This document shows positions 28,260-37,957 of a stretch of DNA of 54,520 nucleotides, piece after piece. Made by a program: the position numbers and the translations under genes. The stretch spans positions 12,662 through 67,181 of the forward strand of contig DIYF01000130.1 in assembly GCA_002427745.1 (NCBI GenBank), given 5' to 3'. This DNA comes from Roseivirga sp. UBA6061. Lineage in GTDB: Bacteria > Bacteroidota > Bacteroidia > Cytophagales > Cyclobacteriaceae. The stretch's first letter is position 1, and every line of letters starts with the position of its first letter. The notes below the pieces were generated by a model. That model had not been told where the DNA came from. It worked only from the letters and a program-made list of their open reading frames with translations, and made no database searches.

Positions 28260-30635
28260 ATGATACGACATTTTTTTAAGATTGCTTACCGGAATATTCT
28301 CAGAAAGGGCAAAATGTCCTTGCTCAACATTGCAGGGCTTAGCCTGGGTATTGCGTCATTTATCGTAATCAGCCTCTATGTCTTTCAGGAAACCTCCTAT
28401 GAAAAAGGCCATGATCGCTGGGAAGACCTTTATCGTATTGAGGAGCACTTTTTGAGCATGGGGCAGGTAGCCTGGACCAATGCCAATCTGCAATTTAATC
28501 TGGATGAAATTCCGGAGATAGAAGCTTTGGCCAGGGTAAGGTTAAACAGGAATACTTCTCTGCTGATGGATAACAGGGCGGTAAAGATTGATCGTGTGTT
28601 GATCAGCGATAACCGCTTCTTCGAACTGTTTGACTACGGACTGCTTTTAGGCGATAAAGAGAAGCCCCTCACCGGACCGGGAAGTGTGGTTGTTACGGAA
28701 GAGCTGGCCCAATCGCTTTTCGGGCGAAGTGATGTGATAGGAGAAAGCCTTAAGGTAAAGAATGTTGGTGATGTACTGATCAGTGCGGTGGTGCGCAATC
28801 CTGTAAGAAGGTCTCATGTTGATTTTGACATGATGCTGCACTTTCCCCAGGAAGAAAAGCCCACAAACAACTGGTATGGCATAGGGGGCTACACTTACAT
28901 CAAGACCAGTCCCGGTACTACGGCTCAAGACCTCAATTCCAAGCTGGACGGGATCGTGGAAAGAAATATATTCCCCTCTGCCTTCAAGCCCACCAAGGAT
29001 ATGAGCTTTGCCGAATGGATTGATCACGAGAACAGAATCCAGTTTATGGTCAAGCCCGTCAGTGATATCTACCTGCATTCACAGCTTAAGTTTGAGATGG
29101 GAGCAGGAGGAGATTCGCAAATGCTGGTTACCCTGTCGATCATAGCGCTCTTTATTCTCATCATCGCGTCCATCAACTTTATGAACCTTACTACCGCCCG
29201 CTCCTCCGGGCGCACCAAAGAGATCGGGGTGAGAAAGGTGCTGGGCTCCGGAAAGAAAAGTCTGGTACTTCAGTTCTTATCCGAGTCCGTCATGATCACT
29301 TTTATTTCCGCCTTGATTGCCGCAGGACTTTCTGAATTGATCATTTTCCTGGTGAACAAATATTTCGGAGATATCATTGGTATTTCGCTCTTTTCATTCC
29401 CTCTGATCATTGCCTTTATGCTGGCAGGTATACTTTTGCTCGGTGTGCTGTCAGGATTGTATCCGGCATTTTACTTATCCTCTGCCAGAGTCATTCCATT
29501 GCTCAAGGGCATGAAGCTGGCCCAGGTACTGAATGTAAATGTCTCAAAAGCCCTGAGAAATGGCCTGGTAGTAACGCAGTTCACCCTATCTACCGGAATG
29601 ATCATAGCCACGCTGTTTATCTACAATCAGCTTATGTTTATGAAGGGCAAGGATCTGGGCTTCTCAGAGGAGAATGTCATGATCGTCACCAATGCGCAGG
29701 ATCTGGGTGAGTCAAAGGAAGCCTTCAGAAATGAGTTACTTAATATTCCGGGAGTCACTTCGGTTTCTCTGGCGGGCAGAACACCGGGAGATGGTTCTTC
29801 CAGTATTCACTCTGTTATGTTAGATGCCAATGAGTCTATTTCCTTCCAGTCTTTTACTGTAGACGATTTCTATAAAGAAACACTGGACCTGACCTTGCAG
29901 GAAGGGGAGTGGTTCAGGCCGGAACTGGTCAAGTCAGATTCCAATATCATTGTTAACAGGGCGGCAGTTGAAATGCTGGGTCTTAACGAACCGATAGGGG
30001 AAGTCATAGGCAATTACTACCGAATCGTAGGAGTCATGGAAGATTTTCAGTTTGCCTCTTTCCGCAATGAAATAGGTCCTGCCGTATTTCAGTATTCACA
30101 GTCAAAAGGAAACCGGGCGATTGTCAAGCTCAATCTGGATGAGGTTCCTTATGAAGCTATTCAGGCTGCCTGGAACCGATTCAGCGCCATGCCACTGGAG
30201 ACAAAAATGCTCGAACAAAACTTTGATGAACTGCTTTATAATGAAGAACAATCTGCCAATACGGTCTTGGGATTCACGGTGTTAGCTATTCTTATTTCCT
30301 GCCTGGGTCTTTTTGGCCTGGCTGCCTTTATGGCCGATCAGCGCCAGCATGAATTTGGTGTGAGAAAGGTATTGGGAGCCAGAGTGGGAGATGTAGTGAA
30401 ACTCTTTAGCTTCGATTTTCTGAAACTCATCAGTGTCGCCTTTCTCATATCAGTGCCGCTGGCCATCTGGGCAGTAGGTGCCTGGCTACAGGGCTATGCC
30501 GAACGTATTTCGATGTCAGTCGGTGTATTTGTGCTGGCAGGAGTACTGGCCATTGCCATCGCTTTCCTGACTATTCTCTATCAATCATTAAAAACCGGAC
30601 AACTAAACCCTGTAGATACACTGCGGAGCGAATAG
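28260..30635 (+). CDS. ABC transporter permease, duplicated MacB/FtsX type (array gene 13, type A)
   Basis: 791 residues, 1 bp after gene 12. Type A, shared with genes 15 and 16, is marked by domain 1 opening S-Y-E rather than S-Y-D, an N-L-x-x-x-L-x-E-I-P-E stretch soon after, and a second motif of the form H/K-E-F-G preceded by D-Q-R. Here the motifs are KEIGVRKVLGS at residue 320 and HEFGVRKVLGA at 697; the spacing of 377 residues is the shortest in the array. Domain 2 has GVMEDFQFASF. It is followed by type B gene 14, making an A-B pair. Confidence 0.92.
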   Translation: MIRHFFKIAYRNILRKGKMSLLNIAGLSLGIASFIVISLYVFQETSYEKGHDRWEDLYRIEEHFLSMGQVAWTNANLQFNLDEIPEIEALARVRLNRNTSLLMDNRAVKIDRVLISDNRFFELFDYGLLLGDKEKPLTGPGSVVVTEELAQSLFGRSDVIGESLKVKNVGDVLISAVVRNPVRRSHVDFDMMLHFPQEEKPTNNWYGIGGYTYIKTSPGTTAQDLNSKLDGIVERNIFPSAFKPTKDMSFAEWIDHENRIQFMVKPVSDIYLHSQLKFEMGAGGDSQMLVTLSIIALFILIIASINFMNLTTARSSGRTKEIGVRKVLGSGKKSLVLQFLSESVMITFISALIAAGLSELIIFLVNKYFGDIIGISLFSFPLIIAFMLAGILLLGVLSGLYPAFYLSSARVIPLLKGMKLAQVLNVNVSKALRNGLVVTQFTLSTGMIIATLFIYNQLMFMKGKDLGFSEENVMIVTNAQDLGESKEAFRNELLNIPGVTSVSLAGRTPGDGSSSIHSVMLDANESISFQSFTVDDFYKETLDLTLQEGEWFRPELVKSDSNIIVNRAAVEMLGLNEPIGEVIGNYYRIVGVMEDFQFASFRNEIGPAVFQYSQSKGNRAIVKLNLDEVPYEAIQAAWNRFSAMPLETKMLEQNFDELLYNEEQSANTVLGFTVLAILISCLGLFGLAAFMADQRQHEFGVRKVLGARVGDVVKLFSFDFLKLISVAFLISVPLAIWAVGAWLQGYAERISMSVGVFVLAGVLAIAIAFLTILYQSLKTGQLNPVDTLRSE

Positions 30636-30660
30636 AAGCCTGCCGCAGTCTCCCCCGACT

Positions 30661-33024
30661 ATGCTGACTAACTACCTGACTATCATTATCCGTAAGCTCC
30701 GAAAAGAGCGCCTGTACACGTTCGTCAATCTGCTGGGACTCACCATCGGCCTTTGTGCGGTTCTGCTGATCGGCCTGTTTGTCAATGATGAGCTCAGTTA
30801 TGACAAGTTTCATTCAGACAAAGACCGCATGTTCCGGGTGATCTCAAATAGTGAGCAATTTGGGTATAACGGTTTGATAGCCTGCGACTATGTAGAGAGT
30901 GTCGCAGAAATTGCTCCTCAGATAGAGGCATATAGCCGCATAAGTCGAATTGATGAGCAGGTGCTGCTGGAGTCAGGGGAGACGCGTCTTTATTCGGAGA
31001 ATACCTTTCTGGTTGATCATAACTTCTTTGAGTTTTTCGACTTTGGTTTACTCGATGGTATAGCAGCGGAGGTGCTGAAGCAACCCGGTACAGCGGTGAT
31101 TTCCCGTTCAATGGCTGATCGGATCTTTGGCGATGAAAACCCTGTTGGTAAAGAGTTGCGACTGGACAAAGAGCGTTCTGTATTAATTACGGGAGTCGCG
31201 GCCGACCCACCTGCGAACAGCCACATACGGTTTGATTTACTGGTGGCCCAGCAGGAGGAATTCAGGAATCAGTTCGAGAATATGGGCTATGTAAGTAGTC
31301 TGATCTCCTATATAAAGCTGACCCCCGGATACGATTTAAGCTCAGTAACCGGTCAGTTTGATCAGCTACGGGGTAAAGTGGCTTATGCCATGTTTCTGGA
31401 TGATCTGGTGTTTCAACTGGTTCCCCTGACAGAACAACATCTGGCGCCTTATTATGAGTATGACTTCTTTGCCAAAAATGATATCCGGTTTATCTACCTC
31501 TTCACCGGGATTGGCCTGGTCATTTTGATTCTGGCAGTCATTAACTATATCAACCTGGCCACTGCTCAGGCCTTGAGACGGTCTAAAGAAATAGGGTTAA
31601 GAAAAGTAATCGGTGCCAACAGGTCTCAGCTGATGGTTTATCAGTTTCTGGAATCTGTAGTGGTTACCACAGTGGCCTTTGTGCTGGCCTTTGCATTGGC
31701 AGAACGGGCCTTGCCTCTTTATAATGACTTGCTTCATAAGTCCATCACACTGGATTACCTGAGCATAGAGTTTCTTCTGGGAGTTCCGGCCATGGGCATG
31801 GTCATAGGAGTTCTTGCCGGTGCCTATCCTGCCTTTTTTCAAAGCAGATTTCAGGCCATCAGGTTGGTAAACGAGCAGAATACAGGCCGAGGCGGAAAGA
31901 AGAATCTAAGACGGGGTCTTATGCTTTTACAATTCACCGTGGCCGGAGTTTTGCTGCTCACCACGCTGATCATGCAATCTCAAATGGTCTATCTCGAAGA
32001 GAAAGACCTGGGTTTCGATCAGGATCATCTGGTAAGCATCCCGCTCTACGAAGATTCAGTATTTGACGGGGCTTACCTCAAACAACAGGTGAGTGGCATT
32101 GCCGGAATAAAGGATGTCAGTGTCAGCACCTGGAAAATGGGTGGAGGTACTTCTTCCGGTGTTTTTTCCGACAGACATACTGAAGGGGAAGGAGCTGAGT
32201 ATCTGCGTCTGGAATATATCGCTGCCGATAAAGATTACATCAATACACTGGGGCTCAGAGTGAAGGCTTCCAGCGGTGCTTACAGAGAGCATGGATTACA
32301 GCCGGGAGACGTAGCGGTGAGTCAGAAACTGATAGATACATTTGGCTGGAATGAGAACCCCATTGGCAGAAAGGTTTATGACTATCATAACAAGGAAATG
32401 ACCATTGCGGCTGTAGTGGAAGACTTCTATGTAAGGCCTTTGACCACTGAAGTAAGAGCAGCCCTGGTGTACCTCGGAAGTGAGCCCCGGTTTGAAAACT
32501 TAGTCTTGCGGATAGACGCTCAGAATTACAGAGCCGTACTGGATCAGGTAGGCCCTCTCTACGAACAAAGTTATAAACGACCATTTGTATATGCCTTTGT
32601 AGATGATCAGATGGCTCAGTTTTACAGAACTGAATTCGGACAACTCAGGCTTTTCAGCATCATGACTTCGCTGGCGGTATTTATTGCCCTGATGGGCCTG
32701 CTTGCCTTAACCACCTATATGACCCAGCAGCGTCAGAAAGAAGTAAGCATCAGAAAAGTGCTGGGTGCTTCGGTGAAGGAGTTATTATTAATGCTCAATA
32801 AGGAACATACCTGGCTGACGGTTATCGCCTTTGCCCTGGCTGTTCCGCTTTCTATTTACCTCATGCAGGACTGGCTGGCCAATTTCAAGTACCACGTACA
32901 GCTCGGTCCTGCTCTCTTTGCCCTGGCCATTATTGGTTTTATAGCCATAAACGTCATCATTACCCTGGTTTACACACTCAGAGTGTCAAAGGCCAACCCT
33001 GCCCATACCCTTAGAAACGAATAG
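30661..33024 (+). CDS. ABC transporter permease, duplicated MacB/FtsX type (array gene 14, type B)
   Basis: 787 residues, 25 bp after gene 13. It is the sister of gene 17: both have V-N-L-L-G-L-T-I-G-L in TM1, V-N-D-E-x-S-Y-D, a C/T-D-Y-V-E stretch in domain 1, SKEIGLRKVIGA or KEVGLRKVIGA at residue 309, and Y-L-E-E-K-D-L-G-F-D after TM5. The second motif is KEVSIRKVLGA at 693, with Ser for Gly. Domain 2 has lost the usual Gly and His (AAVVEDFYVRPL). It ends ANPAHTLRNE. Confidence 0.92.
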   Translation: MLTNYLTIIIRKLRKERLYTFVNLLGLTIGLCAVLLIGLFVNDELSYDKFHSDKDRMFRVISNSEQFGYNGLIACDYVESVAEIAPQIEAYSRISRIDEQVLLESGETRLYSENTFLVDHNFFEFFDFGLLDGIAAEVLKQPGTAVISRSMADRIFGDENPVGKELRLDKERSVLITGVAADPPANSHIRFDLLVAQQEEFRNQFENMGYVSSLISYIKLTPGYDLSSVTGQFDQLRGKVAYAMFLDDLVFQLVPLTEQHLAPYYEYDFFAKNDIRFIYLFTGIGLVILILAVINYINLATAQALRRSKEIGLRKVIGANRSQLMVYQFLESVVVTTVAFVLAFALAERALPLYNDLLHKSITLDYLSIEFLLGVPAMGMVIGVLAGAYPAFFQSRFQAIRLVNEQNTGRGGKKNLRRGLMLLQFTVAGVLLLTTLIMQSQMVYLEEKDLGFDQDHLVSIPLYEDSVFDGAYLKQQVSGIAGIKDVSVSTWKMGGGTSSGVFSDRHTEGEGAEYLRLEYIAADKDYINTLGLRVKASSGAYREHGLQPGDVAVSQKLIDTFGWNENPIGRKVYDYHNKEMTIAAVVEDFYVRPLTTEVRAALVYLGSEPRFENLVLRIDAQNYRAVLDQVGPLYEQSYKRPFVYAFVDDQMAQFYRTEFGQLRLFSIMTSLAVFIALMGLLALTTYMTQQRQKEVSIRKVLGASVKELLLMLNKEHTWLTVIAFALAVPLSIYLMQDWLANFKYHVQLGPALFALAIIGFIAINVIITLVYTLRVSKANPAHTLRNE

Positions 33025-33029
33025 TCACT

Positions 33030-35486
33030 ATGTTCAGACAACTCCTTGTTTTTACCTTCCGCAGCTTCCGAAAAACTGCCATGATCAACAGCCTCAATGT
33101 GGCAGGACTAACATTGGGGCTCTCTGTTTTTTTTCTGGTATCATTGTTTGTTTACCAGGAGAGAACGTATGAGCAGGATTTCAGTAAGAGAGACAGGATT
33201 TACCAGGTAGGAACCGATTTTTTCGATCTGGGCAGAACAGCGCGTACTTCTTCCAATCTCTCCCATGTACTTTCCGACATTCCGGAGGTAGAATCACACA
33301 CTACGTTCTGGAACAATGAGAAAAACAAGATTTTTACCGAAGGCAATGACTACCAGGAAAGGAGGGTTATCAAAGCAGATTCAAACTTCTTCAAGGTTTT
33401 CGAATTTGAACTACTGGCAGGAGATGCCGAAACGGTCCTGAATGAGCCCAATCAGGTGGTGATCAGTGAGCGAGTGGCCCGGCAGATGTTCGGTACCACC
33501 GATGTATTGGGTAAAGAACTGAAGATAGGTACTTATCTTTTTAACTATGAGACAGCCATCATCAGAGGCGTAAGCAGGTCACCCGTATTTAAGACTCAGC
33601 TGGACTTTGATATACTCCTCTCTCAAAACAATACGAACGGTATCGATCCGGAGCAATGGGGAGCCATAGGTTATTATGTTTATGCAGTCCTCAAAGATGC
33701 CACTGACAAGGCCCGGTTCGATGAACAACTGGTAGCGCTCAACAGACGCTACTTATACCCTAAATTCGGTAAGGAAAGGGGAGGGCTGAGCTACGAAGAA
33801 TGGCTCTCGAGCGGTGATTACATAGGTTACTTTGCAGAATCGCTTCACGAGTTGAGGTACACTTCCGATACCAGTACAACCATGATGCCCCGGGCGAATA
33901 AGAATAAAACCAATACGCTGATCATCGTGGGACTGGCCGCTTTGCTCATTTCTGTGATCAATTTTATCAACCTGTCAACCGCCAGAGCTTCGCAAAGAAT
34001 GAAAGAGGTGGCGGTAAAAAGAATTATGGGCTCCGGGCGCCAATGGCTGATCGCTCAGTTTATGCTGGAGGCCTTCGTGATGATTTCACTGGCTTCAGTA
34101 CTTGCACTGGCCAGTGTTGAAGCCTTTATCAACTGGCAGCCGGCCACTTTTAATGGTTTTATCGAGTATTCTGTGCTTCAGTCTGGTGAGTGGGTGCTGG
34201 TAGTAATATGTTTCATAGTGGGCCTTAGCCTGCTATCAGGAGCTTACCCGGCCTTGTACCTGTCCAGTGGTAATGTCATTACCATTCTGAAGAGCGGTTT
34301 GTCAAAGGGAAGCTTCAGCCTTTTCAATGCGACCCTTTTGCGCAGGGGAGCCATCGTAGTGCAGTTTGTTTGTTCTATAGGGCTGATCGGTGCGGTCATT
34401 ACCATGTTCCTGCAAATTGATTATCTGAGAAGTAAAGACCTGGGCTACGAGGCTGCGGATGTGATGGTGATTGACAACATCCATGACCTGGATAAAAACG
34501 TGGACGTTTTCAGAAAAGAGCTGCTGAAAATACCGTCCGTTACCGCCAGTAGCTATGCCACAAGTATGCCTGCTCAGGCCAACCAGCCACAAAAGCCCTC
34601 GGAACTCAAGACAGAAGACGGTAAGGTTTATATGGTCACGTTTCTGGAAGTAGAGCAGTCTTTTTTCCAAACAATGGACCTGGAGCTGCTGTCGGGTGTG
34701 GCCTTTGACTCGGAAGATGACAATCAGCCACTGCTGCAGGGCAATACCCGTGGTAAAAAGAAACAGGGGAAAAGACCGGTAGTGCTCAACGAGAAGGCTG
34801 TGAAGACATTGGAGCTTGAAACCCCGGTAGGCAGTATCATCGAAGATATGCTGGTGGTAGGCGTGGTAGAGGATTTTATGTTCAGAGACCTTAACACCGC
34901 TACCGAGCCTATGATCATTTTTCAAATGGCTCCGGTAAACGTGAGCTCATTCTTTTACAATCCCTTGTTTATCGAACTCACTGCCTACTCTGATGAGAAC
35001 AGGAGAGCGGTAGAAGGCCTTTGGACAAGTCTTACTGACAGGCCACTCAGGAGCTTTCCCCTCACCGCAAAGTATGATCGCCTGATTGCCATTGAAAAAG
35101 TCTCTTTCAATGCGGTACTGATCTTCTCAGTTTTTGCCGTTCTGGTTTCCTGTATTGGCTTGTTTGGCCTGGCAGTCTTTACAGTGGATCAGCGCCTGAA
35201 AGAATTTGGCATTCGCAAAGTGTTGGGAGCCACCATGCAGGATATCATCCGGCTGTTCAGCTGGGATTTTCTTAAGCTCGTTCTGCTGGCCTTTCTGCTC
35301 ACTATGCCGGTTACCATGTACGCCCTCAATCTCTGGTTGGAAGGCTTTGCCAGCAGAATCAATCTCTCTTACTCTATCGTGCTGGCTACCGGAGCCCTCG
35401 CTGCTCTGATCGCTTTGACTACCATACTTTTTCAGTCGCTTAGGGCAGGAAGGCTTAACCCCGCAGAAACACTCAGAAACGAATAA
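33030..35486 (+). CDS. ABC transporter permease, duplicated MacB/FtsX type (array gene 15, type A)
   Basis: 818 residues, the longest member, 5 bp after gene 14. With gene 16 it shares L-G-L-S-V-F-F-L-V-S-L-F in TM1 and an inverted first motif, KEVAVKRIMGS at residue 325, with Lys-Arg where nearly all others have Arg-Lys. The second motif is KEFGIRKVLGA at 724. The extra length comes partly from an insertion in periplasmic domain 2 that holds a strongly basic run, R-G-K-K-K-Q-G-K-R (nt 34750-34776). Domain 2 then has GVVEDFMFRDL. A T8 tract lies in the TM1 codons at 33127-33134, but the frame is open. Confidence 0.92.
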   Translation: MFRQLLVFTFRSFRKTAMINSLNVAGLTLGLSVFFLVSLFVYQERTYEQDFSKRDRIYQVGTDFFDLGRTARTSSNLSHVLSDIPEVESHTTFWNNEKNKIFTEGNDYQERRVIKADSNFFKVFEFELLAGDAETVLNEPNQVVISERVARQMFGTTDVLGKELKIGTYLFNYETAIIRGVSRSPVFKTQLDFDILLSQNNTNGIDPEQWGAIGYYVYAVLKDATDKARFDEQLVALNRRYLYPKFGKERGGLSYEEWLSSGDYIGYFAESLHELRYTSDTSTTMMPRANKNKTNTLIIVGLAALLISVINFINLSTARASQRMKEVAVKRIMGSGRQWLIAQFMLEAFVMISLASVLALASVEAFINWQPATFNGFIEYSVLQSGEWVLVVICFIVGLSLLSGAYPALYLSSGNVITILKSGLSKGSFSLFNATLLRRGAIVVQFVCSIGLIGAVITMFLQIDYLRSKDLGYEAADVMVIDNIHDLDKNVDVFRKELLKIPSVTASSYATSMPAQANQPQKPSELKTEDGKVYMVTFLEVEQSFFQTMDLELLSGVAFDSEDDNQPLLQGNTRGKKKQGKRPVVLNEKAVKTLELETPVGSIIEDMLVVGVVEDFMFRDLNTATEPMIIFQMAPVNVSSFFYNPLFIELTAYSDENRRAVEGLWTSLTDRPLRSFPLTAKYDRLIAIEKVSFNAVLIFSVFAVLVSCIGLFGLAVFTVDQRLKEFGIRKVLGATMQDIIRLFSWDFLKLVLLAFLLTMPVTMYALNLWLEGFASRINLSYSIVLATGALAALIALTTILFQSLRAGRLNPAETLRNE

Positions 35487-35498
35487 AATCAGTTGAGT

Positions 35499-37946
35499 AT
35501 GTTAAAACATTCTTTCAGATTTGCCATAAGAAGTTTCAGGAAAACAGAATTCTTACATGCCCTGAATGTTGTGGGGCTTATGTTGGGATTGAGCGTTTTC
35601 TTTTTGGTTTCGCTCTTCATCTACCAGGAAAAGAGTTACGAACGTGACTTTAAGCGAAGTAGCCGCATCTTTCAGGTAAGTCAAAGCATGATCGGCTACA
35701 ATATGGCCATGGGAGCACCTAACCTTTCTTATACACTTCATGAAATTCCCGAGGTAGTAGAGTTCACGAGCTTTAAAAGAACGGCCAGGGCTAACCTTAG
35801 CTGGCAAGGTCAACAGAATACCGGAACGGTACTGACTGTCGACTCCGCTTTTTTCAAGGTTTTTGATTTTGAACTGCTACATGGAGACAGTGAAACGGCC
35901 CTGGATGAGACAAGGTCGGCTGTGATAAGCAGTGAAAAGGCCATGGATTTCTTCGGTACTACTGAAGTACTGGGCAGACTGATCAATGTGCAGAGATTCA
36001 AAGGAGATAGTACCTATCAGGTGCCCGCCATCATCAGAGGAGTCAGTAAGGTACCTCGTTTCAAAACTCAGATGGATTTTGATCTACTGGTGTCTGAGCA
36101 CAGGCCGGTGAATGCAGAACTTGGTCTGGGTGGCTGGCAAAACTCCAGCGTATATAACTATGTTGTGGTGGCTCCGGGAGCTACAACAGCCATACTTGAT
36201 GAAAGGCTGCTGGATTTGAGCTATAAATACATTTACCCAAAAACGGTGGGTTCCGGTGGGCTGACAAAATCTGAGTGGCAGAAAGAACCGCTGTATTGCG
36301 GGTTCTATACTGAATCACTCTCATCCTTAAGAACAGACTCTGAGACCAGTGGTAACTTAATGCCTTCCCTGAACAAGGCGCAGCTGGAAACGCTGACGAT
36401 CATAGCATTGGCGGCTCTTATTATCTCCATTTTTAACTTTATCAACATATCCACTGCTCGCGCTTCTCTTCGTCTCAAAGAAGTAGGGGTAAAGCGTGTT
36501 CTCGGGGCAACCAGGAAGACTCTGGTTTTCCAGTTTATGCTGGAATCATTTATGATCATTCTTTTTTCCGCCATTTTATCACTGGCCGTGGTAGAGGCCG
36601 TGGTACAGCTCAAGCCTGCCTCTATAGGCCTGGTTATAGAGTATTCGGTATTACATTCTCAGGAATGGGTAGCCGGTTTAACAGCATTTATCCTGGTACT
36701 TACCTTCATGGCAGGTATGTATCCCGCTGCCTACCTTTCCAGCGGGAGATTGGCGGTCGTTCTGAAAAACGGAGTGACTAAACATAGCTTCAGCGTACTC
36801 AATGCCAGTGCTATGAGAAAGGGAAGTACCATATTTCAGTTTATCTGTTCTATAGGCCTGATTACGGCTGTGATTACCATGTTCTTACAGATAGACCACC
36901 TGAAAACCCGGGATTTGGGATACGAAGGCAACTCCGTATTGATTTTGGACAATACACACCTGCTGGAAGATTCGAAGAATACATTCAGGAATGAACTTCT
37001 CAGACTGACTTCCGTGAGGGCTGCTGCTTACACCAACCGGTTGCCGGGTGCCAGTACAATGGAGAGGGAAAACTCCTTGAAGATTAACGATAGTACAGAA
37101 GTCGGCTTTACCATGTTTGAGATAGACCCTTCTTTCTTTGAGGTGATGTCTATGGATTTTGTGGCCGGAACCTCTTTTGAGAATAGTCCTGCTCTGGCAG
37201 CTAAACCTCAAGACGGAGAAGGAGGTACCCGTTACTTCCCTCTCGTGATCAATGAAGTGGCTGCCAGGCTGTTGGGATATGATAATGCAGTTGGTCAGGT
37301 TTTTCTTGAAAAAGGAATGATCCAGGGAGTTGTCAATGATTTTGTTTTCAGTGATTTGCGCCAGGAAGTAGGGCCGGTCATATTTGTCAGGAAATCAAGT
37401 ACCCAGAGGCATACATATCATTATCCCCTTGCAGTCAAATTGAATGGTGGTATGGAATTGCTGGAAGAAATCCGGGAGGTCTGGTCTGGTTTTACGGAGA
37501 AGGAATTAAAATATCACTTGCTGGAATCGAACTATGATCACTTACTAAGTATTGAAGAAGAGGGCTTTAGGGCCGTGTTGATCTTCTCAATCGTTGCAGT
37601 AATCATCTCCTGCTTTGGCTTGTTGGGACTGGCCATCTTCACCATCGACCAGCGGATTCATGAGTTTGGAATCAGAAAAGTACTCGGAGCGTCAGTGTTG
37701 GATATTATGAAGCTATTCGGGGCAGGTTTTGCCAAACTCATGGTCGTGGCCTTCCTGTTGGCATTACCTCTGTCTATAATTTCTATGCAGAACTGGCTGG
37801 CTTCCTATGCCGACCACATTGTACTAGGCCCGGGCATATTTGTCGCAACAGGCCTGTTGATCACATTGATTGTTGCCGGAACTATCTTTTTCCAATCGAT
37901 CAAAGCAGGAAGACTAAATCCGGTAGAAACACTCAGAAACGAATAA
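35499..37946 (+). CDS. ABC transporter permease, duplicated MacB/FtsX type (array gene 16, type A)
   Basis: 815 residues from the ATG at 35499. A TTG two codons earlier is in frame, but the ATG gives the family-standard M-L-K-H-S-F opening, so I chose it. It is the sister of gene 15, with the same TM1 text and the first motif KEVGVKRVLGA at residue 327. The second motif is HEFGIRKVLGA at 721, with His as in gene 13. Domain 2 carries an insertion in the same place as gene 15, but rich in Ala, Gly and Glu rather than Lys. The signature is GVVNDFVFSDL. It ends LNPVETLRNE. Confidence 0.92.
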   Translation: MLKHSFRFAIRSFRKTEFLHALNVVGLMLGLSVFFLVSLFIYQEKSYERDFKRSSRIFQVSQSMIGYNMAMGAPNLSYTLHEIPEVVEFTSFKRTARANLSWQGQQNTGTVLTVDSAFFKVFDFELLHGDSETALDETRSAVISSEKAMDFFGTTEVLGRLINVQRFKGDSTYQVPAIIRGVSKVPRFKTQMDFDLLVSEHRPVNAELGLGGWQNSSVYNYVVVAPGATTAILDERLLDLSYKYIYPKTVGSGGLTKSEWQKEPLYCGFYTESLSSLRTDSETSGNLMPSLNKAQLETLTIIALAALIISIFNFINISTARASLRLKEVGVKRVLGATRKTLVFQFMLESFMIILFSAILSLAVVEAVVQLKPASIGLVIEYSVLHSQEWVAGLTAFILVLTFMAGMYPAAYLSSGRLAVVLKNGVTKHSFSVLNASAMRKGSTIFQFICSIGLITAVITMFLQIDHLKTRDLGYEGNSVLILDNTHLLEDSKNTFRNELLRLTSVRAAAYTNRLPGASTMERENSLKINDSTEVGFTMFEIDPSFFEVMSMDFVAGTSFENSPALAAKPQDGEGGTRYFPLVINEVAARLLGYDNAVGQVFLEKGMIQGVVNDFVFSDLRQEVGPVIFVRKSSTQRHTYHYPLAVKLNGGMELLEEIREVWSGFTEKELKYHLLESNYDHLLSIEEEGFRAVLIFSIVAVIISCFGLLGLAIFTIDQRIHEFGIRKVLGASVLDIMKLFGAGFAKLMVVAFLLALPLSIISMQNWLASYADHIVLGPGIFVATGLLITLIVAGTIFFQSIKAGRLNPVETLRNE

Positions 37947-37957
37947 AACTCTGACCC

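Noticed and set aside
33127..33134. T8 tract in gene 15 as a phase-variation switch
   Set aside because: The tract is short, encodes the V-F-F-L stretch of TM1 that gene 16 also encodes with different codons, and the frame is intact.
35493..35498. TTG at 35493 as the start of array gene 16
   Set aside because: It adds only two residues; the ATG at 35499 gives the family-standard N-terminus.
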